From Actinomycetota bacterium (GTDB lineage Bacteria > Actinomycetota > Actinomycetes > Mycobacteriales > HKI-0501), in assembly GCA_030840805.1 (NCBI GenBank), contig JAVEDU010000105.1, forward strand, positions 1 through 64,000: DNA of 64,000 nt, given 5' to 3'. The notes beneath the pieces were generated by a model. The model was not told where the DNA came from, ran no database searches, and was given only the letters and a program-made list of their open reading frames with translations. Below are positions 54,702-64,000 of this stretch, piece after piece. The stretch's first letter is position 1; each line of letters begins with the position of its first letter. A program made the position numbers and the translations under genes.

Positions 54702-55495
54702 CCCACCCCGACGAGGAGGTACCCCTCCTCGGCGGGAACGTGAGCACGGTCGTCCGGGTCGGCGCGACGGTACGCCGCAGCGCCGGGCCGTGGACGCCCG
54801 CCGTGCACGCGCTGCTGGGCCACCTGGCGGCGGCCGGGTTCACCGGGTCGCCGCGGGTGCTCGGCCTGGACCACCGCGGCCGCGAGGTGCTGTCCTACCT
54901 GGACGGCGAGTGCGGGAACTACCCGCTCGGCCGGCACTGGGCCACCGACGAGGCGCTCACCGCGGTCGGGGCGATGCTGCGGATGTTCCACGACGCGCAG
55001 GCCGGGTTCGTGCCGCCGCCGGGAGCGACCTGGCGGGCGTTCGGTCCACCGCCGGCGGACACCGAGGTGATCTGCCACCACGACGTCGCGCCCCACAACG
55101 TCGTCTGGCGCCCGGACGGGACGCTGGCGATGATCGACTTCGACCTCGCCAGCCCCGGTGCGCGGGTCTACGACGTGGCGTACTCGGCCTGGACCTGGGT
55201 GCCGCTGTTCACCGACCGCGACTCGCGGACGCTCGGCTGGCGGAACCCGGACCGGCCCCGCCGGCTGCGCCTGTTCGCCGATGCCTACGGCGTGAGCCCC
55301 GCGGACCGGGCCCGGCTCGTGTCCGTGGTCCGGACGCGGATCGTGGACCACATGGAGGGCATCCGGCGGATGGCGGACGCGGGTGACCCGGCGTTCGTGC
55401 AGATCGTCGAGCGCGGTCACCTGGAGCGGCCGCTCCGCGACCTGGCGCTGCTCGACGACGAGGGCCGCTACTGGGAGCGCGCGCTCCTCGCCTGA
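54698..55495 (+). CDS. Aminoglycoside-phosphotransferase-like kinase
   Basis: The product has 265 residues of the APH/choline-kinase fold. VLSYLDGECGNYPLGRHWAT is the hinge, VICHHDVAPHNVVWRPDGTL the catalytic loop (HxDxxxxN) with Asp and Asn, and AMIDFDLASPGARVYDVAYS the metal-binding DFD motif. The N-terminal lobe is short and lacks a clear ATP-binding Lys motif. The substrate is unknown. GTG 54698 overlaps ftsY, and the gene ends about 150 bp before the amt start. Confidence 0.75.
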   Translation: MTHPDEEVPLLGGNVSTVVRVGATVRRSAGPWTPAVHALLGHLAAAGFTGSPRVLGLDHRGREVLSYLDGECGNYPLGRHWATDEALTAVGAMLRMFHDAQAGFVPPPGATWRAFGPPPADTEVICHHDVAPHNVVWRPDGTLAMIDFDLASPGARVYDVAYSAWTWVPLFTDRDSRTLGWRNPDRPRRLRLFADAYGVSPADRARLVSVVRTRIVDHMEGIRRMADAGDPAFVQIVERGHLERPLRDLALLDDEGRYWERALLA

Positions 55496-55542
55496 CCCGG
55501 TGTGTCCTCTTCGTCACGGTCGCCGGTTCACGGTGGGCAGAG

Positions 55543-55579
55543 TTCACCGGTCCGAAACATGGCGGAACGTTGCCGAAAC
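55543..55579. promoter_or_regulatory. GlnR-like operator upstream of the nitrogen operon
   Basis: The arrangement TTCAC-n6-GAAAC-n5-GGAAC-n6-GAAAC (55543-55579) follows the actinobacterial GlnR box, gTnAc-n6-GaAAc in tandem with 5-6 nt between half-sites. The second and fourth half-sites are exact GAAAC. It lies 63 bp upstream of amt, where GlnR would activate amtB-glnK-glnD during nitrogen limitation. Confidence 0.65.
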
Positions 55580-55641
55580 GACGGCGAACCCGAGCGGTAA
55601 CAGCCTCCCCCGACTCTGCTGGGGACAGGGAAGGAGGCCCC

Positions 55642-59580
<3,939 letters not shown>

Positions 59581-59638
59581 GGATCTACCGGCTACCCTCG
59601 GAGTTCACTGCTCCCGAATCCTGAGGACGTCACCGACC

Positions 59639-61186
59639 GTGTTCGACACGCTCTCCGACCGGCTCTCCGCCGTCTTCTCGTCCCTGCGGTCCAAGGGGCG
59701 CCTCACCGATGCCGACATCGACGCCACCGCGCGGGAGATCCGCATCGCGCTGCTGGAGGCCGACGTCGCGCTGCCCGTGGTGAAGGCGTTCATCGCGAAC
59801 GTGAAGGAGCGGGCCCGCGGGGCGGAGGTCCACCAGGCCCTCAACCCGGCGCAGCAGGTCATCAAGATCGTGCACGAGGAGCTCGTCGGGATCCTCGGCG
59901 GGGAGACCCGGCGGCTCCGGTACGCCAAGAACCCGCCGACCGTGATCATGCTCGCCGGCCTCCAGGGGGCCGGTAAGACCACGCTCGCGGGCAAGCTGTC
60001 GCTGTGGCTCCGCAAGCAGGGGCACCAGCCGCTGCTCGTCGCCGCCGACCTCCAGCGCCCGAACGCCGTGCAGCAGCTCCAGGTGGTCGGCCGGCAGGCC
60101 GAGGTGGACGTGTTCGCCCCCGAACCGGGCAGCGGCGTCGGTGACCCGGTGGACGTGGCCCGGCGCTCGCTGGAGCACGCCGAGCGGAACCTGCACGACA
60201 TCGTCATCGTGGACACCGCGGGCCGGCTCGGCATCGACACCGAGATGATGGCCCAGGCGGTGGCGATCCGGGACGCGGTGCAGCCGCAGGAGACCCTGTT
60301 CGTGGTGGACGCGATGATCGGCCAGGACGCGGTCAACACGGCGGAGGCGTTCCGCGACGGCGTGGGCTTCACCGGCGTCGTGCTCACCAAGCTCGACGGC
60401 GACGCCCGCGGTGGTGCCGCGCTGTCGGTCCGGCACGTCACCGGGCAGCCGATCATGTTCGCGTCGACGGGGGAGAAGCTCGCCGACTTCGACGTCTTCC
60501 ACCCCGACCGGATGGCCTCCCGCATCCTCGGCATGGGTGACGTGCTGACGCTGATCGAGCAGGCGCAGACCGCGTTCGACGACGATCAGCAGCAGCGCAT
60601 GACCGAGAAGCTCATGGGCGGCGGGGGCGACTTCACGCTGGAGGACTTCCTCGAGCAGATGCTGTCCGTGCAGAAGATGGGCCCCATCGCCAACGTGCTG
60701 GGCATGCTGCCCGGCGCGGGGCAGATGAAGGAGCAGCTCGCCCAGATCGACGACAAGCACCTCGACCGGGTCGCCGCGATCATCCGGTCGATGACGCCCG
60801 CCGAGCGGGACGACCCGAAGATCATCAACGGCTCGCGCCGGCTGCGGATCGCCAACGGCTCCGGCGTCCAGGTCAGCGACGTGAACCAGCTGGTGGACCG
60901 GTTCTTCGAGGCCCGCAAGATGATGAAGCAGATGAGCGGCATCATGGGGATGCCCGGGATGCGGCGCAAGGCCACCAAGTCGCCGAAGAACAAGCGCAAG
61001 GGCAAGAAGGGCGGCGGCCGACCGGCGCAGCCGCGGATGCCGATGGGCTTCCCCGGCGCGGACGGCGGCGGCGCTCCCGGTGGCCCGCCGGCTGGTCTGC
61101 CGGGTGGTCTGCCCGGTGGCGGGCTGCCGCCGGGCTTCTCGATGCCGAACATCGACTTCTCCAAGCTCCGCAAGCCCAAGGACTGA
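59639..61186 (+). CDS. ffh: Signal recognition particle protein Ffh
   Basis: Ffh binds signal peptides on ribosomes and brings them to FtsY. The 515-residue protein has the N domain (VFDTLSDRLSAVFSSLRSKG), the GTPase domain (VIMLAGLQGAGKTTLAGKLS P-loop, LVAADLQRPNAVQQLQVVGR, DIVIVDTAGRLGIDTEMMAQ, TGVVLTKLDGDARGGAALSV) and the Met-rich M domain (EDFLEQMLSVQKMGPIANVL, GSRRLRIANGSGVQVSDVNQ, the last RNA-binding). A long Gly/Pro-rich tail (about 460-515) is typical of actinobacteria. Start GTG 59639. The 4.5S/SRP RNA gene is not seen here. Confidence 0.96.
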   Translation: MFDTLSDRLSAVFSSLRSKGRLTDADIDATAREIRIALLEADVALPVVKAFIANVKERARGAEVHQALNPAQQVIKIVHEELVGILGGETRRLRYAKNPPTVIMLAGLQGAGKTTLAGKLSLWLRKQGHQPLLVAADLQRPNAVQQLQVVGRQAEVDVFAPEPGSGVGDPVDVARRSLEHAERNLHDIVIVDTAGRLGIDTEMMAQAVAIRDAVQPQETLFVVDAMIGQDAVNTAEAFRDGVGFTGVVLTKLDGDARGGAALSVRHVTGQPIMFASTGEKLADFDVFHPDRMASRILGMGDVLTLIEQAQTAFDDDQQQRMTEKLMGGGGDFTLEDFLEQMLSVQKMGPIANVLGMLPGAGQMKEQLAQIDDKHLDRVAAIIRSMTPAERDDPKIINGSRRLRIANGSGVQVSDVNQLVDRFFEARKMMKQMSGIMGMPGMRRKATKSPKNKRKGKKGGGRPAQPRMPMGFPGADGGGAPGGPPAGLPGGLPGGGLPPGFSMPNIDFSKLRKPKD

Positions 61187-61525
61187 GGTCGGCGGTACGC
61201 CGGTCCGGGGCGTACGCAGGCCGAGCACCGGACCTCGGCGGTACGCCGGGACGGTGGGCAAGGAGCCGCCACGGGGCCGGTGTGACGGCACGGCGGTGGC
61301 GGCTGGGCGCGGGACACACCGGCGTACCGGCGCCCCGGGGCATCGCGCCGCGCGTGGGCACCGCGCCCGCCCGGTCGCCCGGGGTCACGCCGGGCCGGCC
61401 TGTGGGGCGTGCGCGCAGGGGCACGGTCCCGTCACGCCGGCCCGCTCGCGGCTTGTCGGCGCCCGTCTCGGCGTCTCGGTGAGGTCTGCCGTATCGCCCG
61501 GAAAGCGCCCCCTAGGATGCCCGGC
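61187..61525. other. Intergenic stretch, no gene recognised
   Basis: The 339 bases contain repeated GGTACGCCGG-type tracts but no ordered promoter or RNA that I can support. The region most likely holds the ffh terminator and the promoter of the amidohydrolase gene. Confidence 0.4.
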
Positions 61526-62596
61526 ATGGCTCTCCATGTGCGCGCCGTCTGCCTGCCCGACGACGCCGAGCGCGATCTGTACATCGTCGACGGACGGCTG
61601 ACGTTCGAGCCGGTCGCCGGCGCCGAGACGATCGCCACCGGGGGATTTGCCCTCCCCGGGCTGGTCGACGCGCACTGCCATCTCGGCATCGATCCGGGCG
61701 GCCCCGTCAGCGACGTCGAGGTGGCGCGCAAGCTCGCGCGCATCGACCGGGACGCGGGTGTGCTGACGATCCGGGACGCCGGTTCGCCGCTGTCGTACCC
61801 GGAACTGGACGACGACCCGGAGATGCCCCGGCTGTTCCGGGCGGGACGGCACATCGCCCCGCCGCGGCGCTACCTCCCCGGCGTGGCCGTCGAGACGACC
61901 GCCGACCGGCTGGCGGCCACCGCGGCCGAGCAGGCCCGCGCCGGCAACGGCTGGGTGAAGCTCGTCGGCGACTGGATCGACCGCGAGACCGGCGACCTCG
62001 GGCCGACGTACGACCCCGCCGCCCTCGCCGCGGCCGTCGCCGCCGCGCACGACGTGGGGGCCCGGGTGACCGTGCACACGTTCAGCGAGGCGGCGCTGCC
62101 GGGACTGCTGGCGGCGGGCCTGGACTGCCTCGAGCACGGCACCGGGCTGTCCGAGGACCTGATCGACGACATGGCCCGCCGCGGGACGGCGCTGGTGCCG
62201 ACGATGATCAACATCGAGACGTTCGACGCGATCGCCGACCGGGCGTCGAAGTTCCCCGCGTACGCCGAGCACATGCGCTCGCTGAAGCGGACGTTCCCGT
62301 CCGTGGTCCGCAACGCCTATGAGGCGGGAGTGCCGATCTACGTGGGCACCGACGCGGGCGGCGGCATCGCCCACGGCCTCGCCGCGGAGGAGATGCTGCG
62401 CCTGCACGCGGCCGGGATGTCCACAGTGGACGTCCTGCGGGCGGGGTCGTGGGGCGCCCGGGAGTGGCTGGGCCTGCCGGGGCTGGCCGAGGGGGCACCG
62501 GCCGACCTCGTGGTGTACGCCCGGGACCCGCGGGAGGACCTCACGACGCTGCGCGAGCCGGCGCGGATCGTGCTGCGGGGGAGGGTCGTGAGCTGA
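61526..62596 (+). CDS. Amidohydrolase (metal-dependent)
   Basis: The product has 356 residues. FALPGLVDAHCHLGIDPGGP holds the HxH metal motif, then GARVTVHTFSEAALPGLLAA, LDCLEHGTGLSEDLIDDMAR, and YVGTDAGGGIAHGLAAEEML with the last metal-binding Asp. The C-terminus has LGLPGLAEGAPADLVVYARD, where the small beta domain ends. The closest types are imidazolonepropionase- and prolidase-like amidohydrolases of unknown substrate. ATG 61526 is chosen; ATG 61517 is also possible. Gene order amidohydrolase-proS is common in related genomes. Confidence 0.8.
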   Translation: MALHVRAVCLPDDAERDLYIVDGRLTFEPVAGAETIATGGFALPGLVDAHCHLGIDPGGPVSDVEVARKLARIDRDAGVLTIRDAGSPLSYPELDDDPEMPRLFRAGRHIAPPRRYLPGVAVETTADRLAATAAEQARAGNGWVKLVGDWIDRETGDLGPTYDPAALAAAVAAAHDVGARVTVHTFSEAALPGLLAAGLDCLEHGTGLSEDLIDDMARRGTALVPTMINIETFDAIADRASKFPAYAEHMRSLKRTFPSVVRNAYEAGVPIYVGTDAGGGIAHGLAAEEMLRLHAAGMSTVDVLRAGSWGAREWLGLPGLAEGAPADLVVYARDPREDLTTLREPARIVLRGRVVS

Positions 62597-62623
62597 CCCC
62601 CGGGGCCGCTTAGGATCGGCGGC

Positions 62624-64000
62624 ATGGCCAAGCCCGGAGTGCTCACCCCGCAGTCGACCGACTTCCCCCGCTGGTACCAGGACGTCGTGGCGAAGGCGGA
62701 ACTCGCCGACAACGGCCCCGTCCGCGGCACCATGGTGATCCGGCCGACGGGGTACGCGCTGTGGGAGCGGATGCAGCGCGACCTCGACGACCGCATCAAG
62801 GAGGCGGGCGCGGAGAACGCGTACTTCCCGCTGTTCATCCCGGAGTCCTACCTGCGCCGCGAGGCCGAGCACGTCGAGGGCTTCGCGCCGGAGCTGGCGG
62901 TGGTCACGCACGCGGGCGGCAAGCAGCTGGAGGAGCCGCTGGTCGTCCGGCCCACGTCCGAGACGATCATCAACGAGTTCTTCTCCAAGTGGGTCCAGAG
63001 CTACCGCGACCTGCCCCTGAAGGTGAACAACTGGGCGAACGTCGTCCGCTGGGAGATGCGCCCCCGGCTGTTCCTGCGCACCACGGAGTTCCTCTGGCAG
63101 GAGGGCCACACCTGCCACACGACGCACGACGACGCCCGGGACCACGCCCGGGAGATCCTGCACGACGTGTACGGCGACTTCATGACCGACGTGCTCGCCA
63201 TCCCCGTCGTCAAGGGCCGCAAGACGCCGCGGGAGCGCTTCGCCGGCGCCATCAACACGATGACGCTCGAGGCGATGATGCGGGACGGCAAGGCCCTGCA
63301 GATGGGCACGAGCCACGAGCTGGGGCAGAACTTCGCCAAGGCGTTCGACGTGCAGTTCACGTCCGACTCCGGCGGCCGCGAGTACGCCTGGCAGACCTCC
63401 TGGGGCGTGTCCACCCGCATGGTCGGCGGGCTGATCATGTGCCACGGCGACGACAACGGCCTCCGGGTGCCGCCGCGGCTCGCGCCGGTGCAGGTCCTGG
63501 TGATCGTGGTCAAGGACGGCGACGGCGTCGGCGAGGCGGCGACTCGGCTCGTCGGGGAGCTGCGCGCGGCCGGCGTGCGGGTGAAGCTGGACGACCGGAC
63601 CGACACCCCGTTCGGCCGCCGGGCCGTGGACGCCGAGCTCAAGGGCATCCCGATCCGCCTGGAGGTGGGTCCGCGCGACCTCGCCGACGGCAAGGTCACC
63701 GTCGCGCGGCGCATCCCCGGCACCAAGGACCCCGTCGCGCTCGGTGCGGTCGTCGGCGAGGTCACCGCGGCGCTGGAGACCGACCAGCAGGCGCTGTACG
63801 ACGAGGCGCTCGCGCGGCGCGAGGCCAACACCACCGACGTGACGACCATCGACGCGGCCGCCGCCGCGGCGGCCACCGGCTGGGCCCGCATCCCGTGGGC
63901 GACGCTGGGTGACGCGGGCGAGGCGAAGCTCGCCGAGCAGGCCGTGAGCGTCCGCTGCCTCACCCGCCCGGACGGGTCCGTGCCCGACGCCGGGGACGAG
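62624..64000 (+). CDS. proS: Prolyl-tRNA synthetase (truncated by window edge)
   Basis: ProRS charges tRNA-Pro. 459 residues are seen and the stop lies beyond the window. The protein starts MAKPGVLTPQSTDFPRWYQD and has the class II motifs RGTMVIRPTGYALWERMQRD, VRPTSETIINEFFSKWVQSY (motif 2 region), RWEMRPRLFLRTTEFLWQEG and ALQMGTSHELGQNFAKAFDV. It lacks the editing insertion of the bacterial long type, so it is the short, archaeal/eukaryotic-like form that many actinobacteria use. ATG 62624. Confidence 0.93.
   Translation, partial: MAKPGVLTPQSTDFPRWYQDVVAKAELADNGPVRGTMVIRPTGYALWERMQRDLDDRIKEAGAENAYFPLFIPESYLRREAEHVEGFAPELAVVTHAGGKQLEEPLVVRPTSETIINEFFSKWVQSYRDLPLKVNNWANVVRWEMRPRLFLRTTEFLWQEGHTCHTTHDDARDHAREILHDVYGDFMTDVLAIPVVKGRKTPRERFAGAINTMTLEAMMRDGKALQMGTSHELGQNFAKAFDVQFTSDSGGREYAWQTSWGVSTRMVGGLIMCHGDDNGLRVPPRLAPVQVLVIVVKDGDGVGEAATRLVGELRAAGVRVKLDDRTDTPFGRRAVDAELKGIPIRLEVGPRDLADGKVTVARRIPGTKDPVALGAVVGEVTAALETDQQALYDEALARREANTTDVTTIDAAAAAAATGWARIPWATLGDAGEAKLAEQAVSVRCLTRPDGSVPDAGDE

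Overview
The window is very GC-rich actinobacterial DNA. Start codons are often GTG, coding is dense, and many genes are coupled through ATGA or GTGA overlaps. Actinobacterial markers include an HU protein with a long Lys/Ala tail, F420-pathway CofC, a SepIVA-like coiled-coil protein and an AmtB-GlnK-GlnD cluster behind a GlnR-like box. Gene order in the right two thirds (IclR-leuCD-HU; cofC-ppk-mutT; plsC-gpsA-ddl-thiL; rpmB-recG-rsmD-coaD-rpmF-plsX-rnc-mutM-smc-ftsY; amt-glnK-glnD-ffh; proS) resembles Micromonosporales and relatives. The order-level placement is an inference.

Positions 1 to about 17.7 kb form a degraded accessory island. It holds a ParB-like protein running off the left edge, an HNH-type protein, a CoiA-like nuclease, and remnants of an SDR, a cation-efflux protein, an integrase, an IS21 helper (IstB) and an IS256 transposase, plus several frameshifted genes. 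Two identical 69-bp direct repeats (9262-9330 and 15868-15936), each made of a tRNA 3'-end-like sequence plus a hairpin, and a third degraded copy at 17640-17700, look like stacked attachment sites. A degenerate tRNA-Phe 3' half lies at 9775-9825. Three sets of genes in the island appear intact. The first is a minus-strand operon of a beta-helix membrane protein, a CHAT caspase-like protease and a Pepco/Trypco-type small protein (4918-8540). The second is an auxiliary tryptophanyl-tRNA synthetase behind a leader peptide and attenuator. The third is a DUF4429/Mrr-nuclease/membrane/L7-L12-like fusion next to a PASTA-like membrane protein.

From 17.8 to 20.8 kb there is a transition zone with a small conserved protein, a secreted polysaccharide deacetylase and a GAF-LuxR regulator. 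From 20.8 kb the core chromosome begins. An IclR regulator is divergent from leuCD. A nucleoid protein gene faces a cofC-csp-ppk-mutT1 operon. A plus-strand plsC-gpsA-cystathionine-lyase run leads to ddl and then thiL-thiD.

From 36.8 to 51.7 kb lies a long ribosome, lipid, DNA-repair and chromosome-structure cluster: rpmB, a DAK-domain protein, recG, rsmD, coaD, a sepIVA-like gene, a DUF177 gene, rpmF, plsX, rnc, mutM, acyP and smc. It is followed by a convergent PhoD-like phosphatase, ftsY, a small-molecule kinase-like gene, the nitrogen operon amt-glnK-glnD, ffh, an amidohydrolase and a truncated proS at the right edge. FtsY and Ffh together are the two GTPases of the SRP pathway. PlsC, PlsX and GpsA supply phospholipid synthesis. 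ThiL and ThiD are thiamine enzymes. AmtB, GlnK and GlnD form one nitrogen-sensing module.
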